DNA of 64,000 nucleotides from contig NZ_QKYK01000021.1 of NCBI RefSeq assembly GCF_003426815.1, positions 1 through 64,000 of the forward strand. The letters run 5' to 3'. The notes beneath the pieces are model-generated. The model saw only the letters and a list, made by a program, of their open reading frames with translations, was not told the DNA's origin and made no database searches. A program made the position numbers and the translations under genes. Positions 24,923 to 32,815 of this stretch are shown in pieces; positions within the stretch are counted from its first letter, which is position 1, and each line of letters starts with the position of its first letter. The DNA is from Desertimonas flava. GTDB lineage: Bacteria > Actinomycetota > Acidimicrobiia > Acidimicrobiales > Ilumatobacteraceae.

Positions 24923-25518
24923 GGCTGCCCGGCCTTGCCGTCGACCGAGCGCTCCATGACGATGATGCCGGCGCGGTCGAGCGTGCCGCGACGTCGCGTC
25001 TGGACGAAGCCGCACCGGTGGTACACGCCGATCGCCGGATCCATCGGCCCGGGAAGCGTCTCGAGCCAGACGCTGGCGCAACCACGCGATGCGGCGGCGT
25101 TCACCACCTCCGAGGCGAGCCGGTCGGCGATCCCCTTGCCGCGAGCCATTCGACGGACGTACATCCGCTTCAGCTCGGCCGAGCGGTCCCGGTGGTAGCG
25201 AGCGGCGACGATCCCGACGGCGAGCCCGCGCTCGACGGCGACGAACATGTCGGCGTCGTCCGCCGTGTACACCGCCTCCAGGTCGTCGAGCTCCCGGGCG
25301 AAGGATGGCTGCTCTGCGCTCAGATCGACGCCGGCGACGCCGCGGACCCACTCGGCAAAGTCGTGCAGTAGGGCGGAGGCCTGCCGCCACTCCCACTCGT
25401 CGGCCGGGGTCCGAACCTCCACGCCGACATCCGTTCGGCCCTGCGACCGGCCGCTGACGTCCGCCGACCACCCGCCTGGGTGAACACGAACGTCGGTCTC
25501 CATCGTGCTGGTTCTCAT
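24919..25518 (-). CDS. GNAT-family N-acetyltransferase
   Basis: The 199-residue product has the GNAT acetyl-CoA site AELKRMYVRRMARGKGIADRLASEVVNAAASRG, followed by VWLETLPGPMDPAIGVYHRCGF, a typical motif B region. It is unrelated in detail to its coupled neighbour. ATG at 25518 has AAGGG 5 nt before it; another ATG lies five codons in. The TetR-type palindrome at 25574 lies between this gene and the divergent tetR gene and may control both. Confidence 0.86.
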   Translation of the reverse strand: MRTSTMETDVRVHPGGWSADVSGRSQGRTDVGVEVRTPADEWEWRQASALLHDFAEWVRGVAGVDLSAEQPSFARELDDLEAVYTADDADMFVAVERGLAVGIVAARYHRDRSAELKRMYVRRMARGKGIADRLASEVVNAAASRGCASVWLETLPGPMDPAIGVYHRCGFVQTRRRGTLDRAGIIVMERSVDGKAGQP

Positions 25519-25573
25519 AGAAGCCCTTCTGGGTCCGGCCCCACCGTACGTGCTGAAACGTAAGAGTCAGGAT

Positions 25574-25595
25574 GATGATACATCCATGTATCATC
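25574..25595. promoter_or_regulatory. Perfect 22-bp palindrome, probable TetR operator
   Basis: Arms GATGATACAT and ATGTATCATC surround CC with no mismatch. The site lies 27 bp before the tetR start and just upstream of a TATTGT -10 hexamer (25608-25613), where a repressor would block tetR and the divergent GNAT pair. Binding by the adjacent TetR protein is inferred from position. Confidence 0.65.
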
Positions 25596-25607
25596 CATGC
25601 AACATGA

Positions 25608-25613
25608 TATTGT
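25608..25613 (+). promoter_or_regulatory. Leaderless-type -10 hexamer of tetR
   Basis: TATTGT lies 8 nt before the ATG at 25622, which helps choose that start. Confidence 0.4.
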
Positions 25614-25621
25614 CATCGCCG

Positions 25622-26203
25622 ATGCGTCCCCCCGAACCAAACCTGCAACTCGACCCCCACCTGATCGATGCCGCCGCCAACGTGCTCGACGCCGCGGGCG
25701 CCGTCGGCCTCACGCTCAGCGCGATCGCCGAGGCGGCCGGAGTGTCGCGCGTGACGGTCCACCGTCGCGGGGCGACGGTGGACGACTACATCGTTGCGGT
25801 CCTCGCCCGGGCGAGCGACGACCTCCGCAGCTCGCTGTGGCCGATGCTCACCTCATCGGAGCCTGCCTCCGAACGCCTCCGATCAGCTCTCACCATCCTC
25901 TGCGAGGTCTGCGAGCGGCACACCGGAATCATGACGGCCATGTTCGGGGTGCCGCCTCGCGACCTTCCCGGTCGACCCGGACGAACGACCAGCCTCGAGT
26001 TCATCGAACCATTCGCCAAACTCCTCGGCGACGGCCAGACCGACGGCTCGCTCACCGCGGGCGATCCGATGCCCGATGCGACCTTGCTCGCGAACTGCGT
26101 CGCGTGGACGTACCTCCACATGCGCCGGGCCCACCGCTGGGACCCCGCCGTCGCGGCCGAGCGAACCGTGACGATGGCGATCGCCTCGTTCCTGACGCGT
26201 TGA
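25622..26203 (+). CDS. TetR-family transcriptional regulator
   Basis: The 193-residue protein has an N-terminal helix-turn-helix (LIDAAANVLDAAGAVGLTLSAIAEAAGVSRVTVHRRGATVDDYI) and an all-helical C-terminal ligand domain. The recognition region reads SRVTVHRRG where most TetR proteins have an aromatic-rich YxHF-like turn. The ligand is unknown. It is divergent from the GNAT pair and shares a 103-bp region with the palindrome at 25574. Confidence 0.87.
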   Translation: MRPPEPNLQLDPHLIDAAANVLDAAGAVGLTLSAIAEAAGVSRVTVHRRGATVDDYIVAVLARASDDLRSSLWPMLTSSEPASERLRSALTILCEVCERHTGIMTAMFGVPPRDLPGRPGRTTSLEFIEPFAKLLGDGQTDGSLTAGDPMPDATLLANCVAWTYLHMRRAHRWDPAVAAERTVTMAIASFLTR

Positions 26204-26264
26204 ACCTGGCCGGCGAACGATGACCCGCTTGAACATCGCCCGACCGCCCCGCCGCCCGCCACGC

Positions 26265-27209
26265 TCAGCGCCCGACGCGGCCGCCGGCGAGCCGGTCGTA
26301 GACCGTGCGGACGTGCTCGTGGTCGGTGCCACAGCAACCGCCGATCACCCGGAGGTCGAGCACCTCGTCCAACTGCGCATAGGTGTCGGCCAGTTCTGCG
26401 ATGTCGCCGCGATCGAGCTCAGTGGCCGCGTCGAGCTCTGCATGGCTCATCGTCGAGGCGTTGGCCCGCACCCCCCGGATGCGGCCGGCCCACCCGGCCG
26501 ACGCGTCGAGGTGGTCGATGAAGTGAGTGGGATGCGCGCAGTTGACCATGTAGTAGGCCGGTGCCGTTGGCGCGGCCGTGTCGATCTGGGCGATCGCGTC
26601 GCCGAGCGTCTGACCGGACGGCAAGCGTCCGTCCGTCTCGACGGTCAGCGAGATGACGGCGGGGAGCGACACCGCATCGGCAGCCCGAGTGATCCCGATC
26701 GCCTCGTCGGCGTACGTCATCGTGACGGCGCTGATCATCTCCGCGCCGGCTTCGGCGAACGCCCTGGCCTGCAGACCGTGGTGCGCGGCCGCCTCGGCGG
26801 CAGACATCGCGGAGCCGACGATGTAACCGTCGCCGCGCGGGCCGATCACACCGTTCACGATGGCCTGGAGACCAGGACGTTCAGCGGCGAGAGCGGCCAC
26901 GAACTCCACGGCGCGCCGGTTGATCGCGGCGAGCCGAATCGCGTCGAAGCCCCGGCGTGCGCCCCAGTCGAGACTGGCGCGCCAGGTGGGGGTGTCGAAC
27001 ACGAAGCCCACACCCTGATCCTCGGCAAGGTCCAGGTAGGGGTCGTAGTAGCTCCGCATGGCGCCGCGTCCTTCGTCCGAATCGAGCAGTGGAAACGCGG
27101 CGAAGTCGGGCAAGTCGATCTCGTTGACGTAGACGAGTGTCGTCTCGAGACCACCATCGGTCAGGAACGGTCGGGCGGAGGTCAGCTGGGGAAGTGTCGT
27201 TGCAGTCAT
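26265..27209 (-). CDS. Homocysteine S-methyltransferase family protein
   Basis: The 314-residue barrel enzyme opens with FLTDGGLETTLVYVNEIDLPDFAAF and carries the three zinc cysteines of the family: MVNCAHP and the C-terminal GGCCGTD. Family members transfer a methyl group from S-methylmethionine or betaine-type donors to homocysteine; related enzymes use selenocysteine. Which thiol or donor is used here is not visible. ATG at 27209 is preceded by AAAGG; a longer frame to 27341 overlaps the divergent promoter region. Confidence 0.9.
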   Translation of the reverse strand: MTATTLPQLTSARPFLTDGGLETTLVYVNEIDLPDFAAFPLLDSDEGRGAMRSYYDPYLDLAEDQGVGFVFDTPTWRASLDWGARRGFDAIRLAAINRRAVEFVAALAAERPGLQAIVNGVIGPRGDGYIVGSAMSAAEAAAHHGLQARAFAEAGAEMISAVTMTYADEAIGITRAADAVSLPAVISLTVETDGRLPSGQTLGDAIAQIDTAAPTAPAYYMVNCAHPTHFIDHLDASAGWAGRIRGVRANASTMSHAELDAATELDRGDIAELADTYAQLDEVLDLRVIGGCCGTDHEHVRTVYDRLAGGRVGR

Positions 27210-27259
27210 TGGGGAGCCTTTCGGTCGGCACGTCGTTCGTCGACGCCTGACCCGGTCGG

Positions 27260-27278
27260 CGTGAGGAGAGGACTCACG
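27260..27278. promoter_or_regulatory. Inverted repeat in the divergent region before the STAND ATPase gene
   Basis: CGTGAG and CTCACG are perfect 6-bp arms around 7 nt, and GTGAG recurs at 27281. It could be an operator for either divergent gene. Short arms make chance possible. Confidence 0.3.
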
Positions 27279-27340
27279 TCGTGAGGTCGGAGTCACGGCC
27301 TCCGCGGCGATCTCCGCTGAACGACGCCGGAACCCTGGCA

Positions 27341-27346
27341 TATGGT
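27341..27346 (+). promoter_or_regulatory. Leaderless-type -10 hexamer of the STAND ATPase gene
   Basis: TATGGT lies 6 nt before the ATG at 27353 and supports that start over an in-frame start at 27281. Confidence 0.45.
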
Positions 27347-27352
27347 GACCGC

Positions 27353-30007
27353 ATGCTGTCGGGGGTTCTCGTCGGCCGTGAGGCGGAGCTCGACGAGGTC
27401 GAGAGGCGGACGAAGACCAACCGCCTCGTCACCATCGTGGGTCCGGGGGGTGTGGGCAAGACCGCGCTGGCCCGGGCGCTCGCGGCGCGCGTCGAGTCGG
27501 TGTACCCACTCGGCGTGAACGAGGTCGACCTGGCCCGGATCGACGACGACGAGGCGGTCCGCGGGGCGCTGGCGGCGCAGCTCGGCTTCGACTCGTTCGA
27601 TGCCTTGCTGAGCTCGCCGAGCGAGCGTCCGATGATGCTCATCGTGGACAACTGCGAGCACGTGCTCGACGCCTGTGCCGTGACCGTCGCCCAGATCCTC
27701 GGCTCCTGTCGACAACCCGTGGTGGTGGCGACGAGCCGGGCTCCTCTGGAGCTCCCCGGCGAGTCGATCGTGTCGCTCGCTCCCCTGGCCCTGCCCTCAC
27801 CCCATGGCGATCCGGCGGCATCGCCGTCGGTGCAGTTGTTCCGGCAACGCGTCCGCGACGCCGGCGGCGAGGTGAGCGACGACGAGCTCGACGTGGCTGC
27901 AGAGCTGTGCCGGCGACTCGACGGACTTCCGTTGGCGATCGAGATCGCCGCCGCTCGAACTCGCGCGCTGGCGGTCAACGAGATCGTCGCCCGCCTCGAC
28001 GAGGCGATCGACGTGCTCGAGCGGCCGCGCTTTCGTGGCGACCCCCGGCATCGCAGCATCGCCGAGACGATCCGGTGGTCCCACGATCTGCTCGCTCCGG
28101 GCCCGGCTCGGCTGCTCGAACGCCTCGCCGTGTTCACCGGCCCGTTCACCGCGGAAGGCGGGCGCGCGATCGCCGTCGATCCCGTGGCGTTCGACACGGA
28201 TCTCGACGAGCTCGTCAACGCGTCTCTCGTCGTGATCGACGAGCGGTCGACCACCACCGGGTACCGCCTGCTCGACACGATCCGCCGCTTCGGGATCGAG
28301 CAGCTACGGCGAGACGGCACGCTCGAGCTGGCGTACGACCAGTTCGTCGAGCACGTCCTCGCGTCGGTCCGGACCATGCTCGAAGGTTCCACCTCGACCT
28401 GGCGGCCCACGCTCGTGCGTGACCTCGAGGCCGAGTACTTCGACATGGCCGAGGCGCTGTCTCACGTGATCGCCCATGACGAGACCCCCGACCGCGCCTA
28501 TCGGCTCTGCGGGATCTTGTGGGCCATCGTCCATCAGGGCCACGCCGACGACATCGTGGGGCTGTGCCGCCGGACGCTGCGTCGGTGGCCGGCCGACGGC
28601 TCGTCGGCCGCCGCCCGCACGGTGGCTGCTCTGGCCACGGCCGAGTACGCGACGGGTCACCCTGCCGTGGCCGTCCAACTCACCGAGGCGGCGATCGCCG
28701 CCGAGGAGCGGCCCAGCGTCGCGTCGATCACGCTGCGCCGCTCGCTCGGGCAGGCCCGCCGAGCGTTGCGCGACCACGAGGGCGCGCTCACCGCCTTCCG
28801 GGCGGGCTCCAGCATCGGGCATCGGCTCGGGATGACGGCGATGGCCCTCGAGCTCGACGTCGCGGCGGCACTGGTCACCGCGGACCTCGGCGACGTCGAC
28901 CAGGCCATCGACGAGGTCAGAGCCGTGCTCGAACGAGCCGAGGAGATGGCGTCGGTCGTCAGCACCAGCTGGGCCCGCACCTCACTCGGCTGGATTCTGC
29001 TCCGCAGCGATGTGACAGCCGCTCGGGCTGTGATCGACCAGGCGCTGGGGGAAGCCCGTGGCATCGACTATCCGATCGGCATCGCTGTCGGCGTGCGCTC
29101 GCGGGCATTCGCCGACCTGCTCGAAGGTCGCTTCGACGACGCCGTCGCGACGATCGGCGAGCTGACCGACGAGCTGGTGCGTCGGGGTGCGTTGTCGAAC
29201 CTCCGCCTGCTCGCCGACGTCGCCGCAGCAGCCGCCTACCGGTGTGGCCACCCGTCGTGGGAACGCCTCACGTCCACGGCTCGCGCCCTACCGATCACCA
29301 CGCTGGTCGCCGCACACTACGAGTTGGTGCCGCTGCCGGCCACGTCGACCGAGCCGTGGCCACGACACGCCGTGGTCGCGACCGTCCGGCACGTCGTCGA
29401 CGACTTGCGAGCCACCGGAGCCGCGGCCGCACCGGCGCGAGCCACTGCCGCGGTCGCCGCGCAGCCGGCCTCGATCAGGCAGCTGGGCGACGTCTGGGAG
29501 TTCGCCTACCTCGGCCGGACCGTCGCAGTTCGAGCGACGAAGGGGCTGGCCAACATCGTGCGCCTGATCCAGGCGGACGGAGCCGAAGTGCACTGCCTCG
29601 ACCTCGCCGGGGCGACGGTCCAGGAGCCGTCGACCGGTGAGACGATCGACGCCACGGCTCGCCGCCGCTACGAGCAGCGGATCCGCGACCTGCAGGGCGA
29701 CATCGACGAGGCGGAGGCCAACTCGGACTTCGAGCGTGCGTACCGTCATCAGGCCGAGCTCGATCAACTGATCGAACACCTTTCCGCGGCGACCGGCCAC
29801 GGTGGGCGTACCCGGCGTGCAGGCGGTTCCGCCGAACGCGCCCGCTCCGCTGTGACGCACCGCGTGAAGGCCACGCTCCGCCAGGTCGCCAAGCTCCATC
29901 CCCAGCTCGGCGCCCACCTGACGCATGCCGTCAACACCGGTACGTACTGCAGCTACCGACCCGAGATTCCGACCCCCTGGGACGTCACGTCCGCCCCTCG
30001 CACGTGA
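27353..30007 (+). CDS. STAND-type NTPase with helical repeats and an uncommon C-terminal domain
   Basis: The 884-residue protein has a P-loop (GPGGVGKT, residues 30-37), Walker B MMLIVDNCEHVLDA (about 90-105), LCRRLDGLPLAIEIAAARTRAL and a winged-helix HSHDLL-like segment (RWSHDLLAPGPARLLERLAVFTGPF), as in AfsR/LuxR-type regulatory ATPases. A TPR-like region covers about 340-650. There is no LuxR helix-turn-helix. The last 170 residues (from IRQLGDVWEFAYLGRTVAVRATKGLANIVRLI) form a separate domain containing a charged coiled coil (RRYEQRIRDLQGDIDEAEANSDFERAYRHQ) and a GTYCSYRP end. It is probably a signalling switch; its partner and signal are unknown. Confidence 0.82.
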   Translation: MLSGVLVGREAELDEVERRTKTNRLVTIVGPGGVGKTALARALAARVESVYPLGVNEVDLARIDDDEAVRGALAAQLGFDSFDALLSSPSERPMMLIVDNCEHVLDACAVTVAQILGSCRQPVVVATSRAPLELPGESIVSLAPLALPSPHGDPAASPSVQLFRQRVRDAGGEVSDDELDVAAELCRRLDGLPLAIEIAAARTRALAVNEIVARLDEAIDVLERPRFRGDPRHRSIAETIRWSHDLLAPGPARLLERLAVFTGPFTAEGGRAIAVDPVAFDTDLDELVNASLVVIDERSTTTGYRLLDTIRRFGIEQLRRDGTLELAYDQFVEHVLASVRTMLEGSTSTWRPTLVRDLEAEYFDMAEALSHVIAHDETPDRAYRLCGILWAIVHQGHADDIVGLCRRTLRRWPADGSSAAARTVAALATAEYATGHPAVAVQLTEAAIAAEERPSVASITLRRSLGQARRALRDHEGALTAFRAGSSIGHRLGMTAMALELDVAAALVTADLGDVDQAIDEVRAVLERAEEMASVVSTSWARTSLGWILLRSDVTAARAVIDQALGEARGIDYPIGIAVGVRSRAFADLLEGRFDDAVATIGELTDELVRRGALSNLRLLADVAAAAAYRCGHPSWERLTSTARALPITTLVAAHYELVPLPATSTEPWPRHAVVATVRHVVDDLRATGAAAAPARATAAVAAQPASIRQLGDVWEFAYLGRTVAVRATKGLANIVRLIQADGAEVHCLDLAGATVQEPSTGETIDATARRRYEQRIRDLQGDIDEAEANSDFERAYRHQAELDQLIEHLSAATGHGGRTRRAGGSAERARSAVTHRVKATLRQVAKLHPQLGAHLTHAVNTGTYCSYRPEIPTPWDVTSAPRT

Positions 30008-30116
30008 TCGGCAGCGATCCGATCGGTGAGCTCCAGGCACATCGCGTCGAGCCGGCATGATGGCGACACGACCAGCGGAGAGAGAAGCTCACGATTCGGG
30101 GCCGTCGCCATGTCGT

Positions 30117-30122
30117 TAGCGT
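30117..30122 (+). promoter_or_regulatory. Leaderless-type -10 hexamer of the HD-GYP/LuxR gene
   Basis: TAGCGT lies 6 nt before GTG at 30129. The 120 bp between the genes contain no other clear signal. Confidence 0.4.
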
Positions 30123-30128
30123 TTCGTC

Positions 30129-31655
30129 GTGGAGCGTGTGCGCTTGGCCGAGTTGTGTGCGGCGACGTCGCTGTTCACCGACCTGGGGACCGGGCAGCCG
30201 ACCGAGCACGGCCTGCGCGCGTGCCTCGTGGCGATGCGGCTGGCCGATGCGCTGGACCTCGATGCGGCGGCCCGTGGTGAGGTGTTCTACGTGTCGTTGC
30301 TGCGCTTCCTCGGCTGCACGGCCGACGCTGGGGAGCTGGCGGCGATGGCCGGCGGCGACGACGTCCGGTTCCTGGCCGGCATGGCTCCTGTGGCGATGGG
30401 CTCGCCACGGGAGGAGATCGCGCGGATGGTCCGTCTCGTCGGCTCCGGCCAGCGGTGGCCGCGGCGCCTGCGCACGCTGGCGAGGGCGCTGACCGACCCG
30501 AAGGGCGGTGAGCGACTGCTGAGCGCGCACTGCGAGGTCGGAGCCCGTCTGGCGACGGAGATGAGCCTGCCCGAACGCGTTCCGACGGCGCTCGAGGCCG
30601 CCTACGCGCGGTGGGACGGACGTGGCGTACCAGCGGGGCTCGCCGGCGACGACATCCCCGTCTCGATCCGTGTCTCCATCGTGGCCCGTGACATCGAGCT
30701 GTGGGCTCGCGAGACCGGACACGACGCCGCCCGCCAGGTTCTCGCGCAGCGGCGGGGCCGCGCCTACGACCCGGCGGTGATCGACGCCGCGCTCGGCGTC
30801 GGCGTCGACCGTCTGTGCGACCTCGGCGGCGGGCTCTGGCAAGCGGTTCTGGACCGGGAGCCGGGAGCGGTGCGGTGGCTCTCGGGTCCGCCATTGCGCC
30901 GGGCATTCGCCGCCCTCGGTGACTATGCGGATCTGAAACTGCCCGAGCGCACCGGACACGCCCGGCGGGTCGCCCGACTCGCGTCTGCGGCGGCGGAGGT
31001 CGCCGGTCTCGACGGCGACGAGGCCGAGGACCTGGTCCGGGCCGCGCTCGTCCACGACGTCGGGATGGTCGCGGTACCAGTGGGTGTCTGGCGGGGCGGA
31101 GTGCGAGCAGGCGATGCGGAATCGGAGTTGGTGCGGCTCCATCCACACTGGAGCGCGAGGGTGCTCGGTCGCTGTGTGGGCCTCGGGCGCGTCGCGCTGG
31201 TCGCCGGCCAGCATCACGAGCGGTGGGACGGCTCGGGCTACCCGTTCGGGCTGATCGGAGACCAGGGCCGGGTTTCCGGGCTGCTCGCGTGCGCCGTCCT
31301 GTTCGACGAGATCGCGGCGATCGACGATCCACGCCAGACGGCGGGCGCGGCCGCCGAACTGGCCACCCTCGCTGACGCCGGGGCACTCGGCCGGCGCGAC
31401 GTGCACTCGGTTCTCGAGGCAGCCGGACTCGAGGCACCGCGGACGCGGAACGATCGCCCGGCGGGCCTCACCGAGCGAGAACGCGAGGTGCTGGGCCTGC
31501 TCGCGCGCGGTCTCACCAACCGACAGATCGCCAGCGCGCTGCGCGTCTCGGTCAAGACCGTGGGCGCTCACATCGAACACATCTATGTCAAGGCAGATGT
31601 CCGTTCCCGGGCGGCCGCGACCTTGTTCGCCATGCAGCACGACCTCGTCGGCTGA
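30129..31655 (+). CDS. HD-GYP-like phosphohydrolase domain fused to a LuxR-type DNA-binding domain
   Basis: The 508-residue protein has a C-terminal NarL/LuxR helix-turn-helix (LTEREREVLGLLARGLTNRQIASALRVSVKTVGAHIEHIY, about 442-485). Before it lies an HD-GYP-type domain with ALVHDVGMV, LHPHWSARVLG and QHHERWDGSGYPFGL (about 310-380). The N-terminal half carries a degenerate echo (AAYARWDGRGVPAGL, about 155-170) that has lost the HD pair, suggesting a duplicated module. HD-GYP enzymes degrade cyclic di-GMP, so the protein could tie nucleotide hydrolysis or sensing directly to promoter control. It is a single-gene unit. Confidence 0.85.
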   Translation: MERVRLAELCAATSLFTDLGTGQPTEHGLRACLVAMRLADALDLDAAARGEVFYVSLLRFLGCTADAGELAAMAGGDDVRFLAGMAPVAMGSPREEIARMVRLVGSGQRWPRRLRTLARALTDPKGGERLLSAHCEVGARLATEMSLPERVPTALEAAYARWDGRGVPAGLAGDDIPVSIRVSIVARDIELWARETGHDAARQVLAQRRGRAYDPAVIDAALGVGVDRLCDLGGGLWQAVLDREPGAVRWLSGPPLRRAFAALGDYADLKLPERTGHARRVARLASAAAEVAGLDGDEAEDLVRAALVHDVGMVAVPVGVWRGGVRAGDAESELVRLHPHWSARVLGRCVGLGRVALVAGQHHERWDGSGYPFGLIGDQGRVSGLLACAVLFDEIAAIDDPRQTAGAAAELATLADAGALGRRDVHSVLEAAGLEAPRTRNDRPAGLTEREREVLGLLARGLTNRQIASALRVSVKTVGAHIEHIYVKADVRSRAAATLFAMQHDLVG

Positions 31656-31682
31656 TCCCACCGCGAGCCGTTGCGCCGACGG

Positions 31683-31706
31683 CGCATCGGGCAAACACCC
31701 GATGCG
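31683..31706. terminator. Hairpin after the HD-GYP/LuxR gene
   Basis: CGCATCGGG and CCCGATGCG are perfect 9-bp arms around CAAACA, 28 nt after the stop. There is no T-run. Its position fits a terminator; an operator for the following gene is the alternative. Confidence 0.5.
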
Positions 31707-31758
31707 GGAACAAGCGGCGTTGGTCATGGTGGTCCTCGACGAGTCGAGAGGAGCGACC

Positions 31759-31887
31759 ATGGCGACTGCGCAGCTGAACGGTGTGGACCTGTACGACGAG
31801 ACCGCCGACACGGGACCCGACAGCCGAGCCGAGGACGCCGTCGGCCTCCTCGAGGAATCGTTCCCACCGGGGGCACTCCGATGGTGA
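31759..31887 (+). CDS. Small ORF (42 residues) coupled to the following hydrolase
   Basis: ATG at 31759 has GAGAGGAG 4 nt upstream, a much better ribosome site than the next gene has. The frame ends by overlapping the hydrolase start by 7 bp. The peptide begins MATAQLNGVDLYDETADTG, which resembles the first strand of an alpha/beta hydrolase (usually ...NGVxLYYE), then turns acidic. It may be the relic of a hydrolase N-terminus or a translated leader that couples to the next gene. No function is assigned. Confidence 0.45.
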   Translation: MATAQLNGVDLYDETADTGPDSRAEDAVGLLEESFPPGALRW

Positions 31888-32678
31888 CCGACCGACTCGA
31901 CGTCACCGCCGTCGACGGCACACCGATCGCCGTGTGGATCACTGGCCGTGGACCGGCGTTCGTGATGGTCCACGGCTCGATCGCCGACCACACGACGTTC
32001 GATTCGTTCGTCGCCGTGCTCGCCGACCACTTCACCACCTACGCGATGGATCGCCGCGGCTTCGGCGACACCCCCGATGTCGACGACTACACGATCGAGC
32101 TCGACTTCGCGGACGTCGCCGCCGTGGTCGATGCCGTGGCGGCGCGCACGGGCGGGCCGGTCGTGTTGTGGGGCCATTCCTACGGGGCCAACTGTGCGAT
32201 CGGTGGCGCCGCCCGTACCGGCAACATCAGCCACCTCGTCGTGTACGAGCCGAGCCTCGGCCTGTCCTACCCACCCGGCTCGATCGAGCGCGTCGAGACC
32301 GCGCTCGCCCATGGCGACCACGACGCGGTGATCGCAACCGTGCTCACCGACATCCTCGAGATGACCGCCGAGGATGTGGACGCGCTTCGCGCCGACCCGC
32401 TGTGGCCCGTGCGGCTGGCGGCCGCGCCCACCGTGCCGCGCGAGTGTCGGGTCGAGCGAGACTGGACATACCGTCGCCGACAGTTCGACAGCATCGCGGC
32501 GCCGACACTGCTGCTCACGGGTTCAGAGAGTGTCGCCGACATCGTCGGGGCCACGCAGCGAGCCGCAACGGCGATCCCCGACGCGAGGATCCGAGTCCTC
32601 GACGGGCACGGCCACTTCGCCCACAAGTCCGACGCGCCGATGGTCGCCGCGATCGTCCGCGAGTTCGTCGCCTCATGA
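31881..32678 (+). CDS. Alpha/beta hydrolase
   Basis: The 265-residue protein carries DGTPIAVWITGRGPAFVMVHGSIADHTTF, AMDRRGFGDTPD, the nucleophile elbow WGHSYGANCA (Ser), the acid region LLLTGSES and the terminal histidine in DGHGHFAHKSD. The substrate is unknown. ATG at 31881 lies inside the end of the upstream small ORF, suggesting coupled translation. It precedes the SQR-like gene by 137 bp. Confidence 0.88.
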   Translation: MVTDRLDVTAVDGTPIAVWITGRGPAFVMVHGSIADHTTFDSFVAVLADHFTTYAMDRRGFGDTPDVDDYTIELDFADVAAVVDAVAARTGGPVVLWGHSYGANCAIGGAARTGNISHLVVYEPSLGLSYPPGSIERVETALAHGDHDAVIATVLTDILEMTAEDVDALRADPLWPVRLAAAPTVPRECRVERDWTYRRRQFDSIAAPTLLLTGSESVADIVGATQRAATAIPDARIRVLDGHGHFAHKSDAPMVAAIVREFVAS

Positions 32679-32742
32679 TTCCGGTATCGAGGACGCCCGT
32701 CGGGACCTTCCCTTCTCCGTTCCTGTAGCGCCCCGGCCAAAA

Positions 32743-32785
32743 GGGGCCAAGGTCCCTGTCGCTCCGCCGGATCGAGGCGTACAAC
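32743..32785 (+). promoter_or_regulatory. Promoter of the SQR-like gene with a DosR-like box
   Basis: GGGGCCAAGGTCCC (32743-32756) matches 11 of 14 positions of the DosR/DevR consensus GGGACTWWAGTCCC when read on the minus strand. TACAAC (32780-32785) fits a -10 element, placing the box centre about 42 bp before the expected start of transcription, the usual activator position. An outer inverted repeat (GGGACCTT at 32703-32710, AAGGTCCC at 32749-32756) overlaps it. No DosR gene is identified in the window. Confidence 0.4.
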
Positions 32786-32815
32786 ACAGGTGACGACGAC
32801 GGACAGGAGCGTGCG

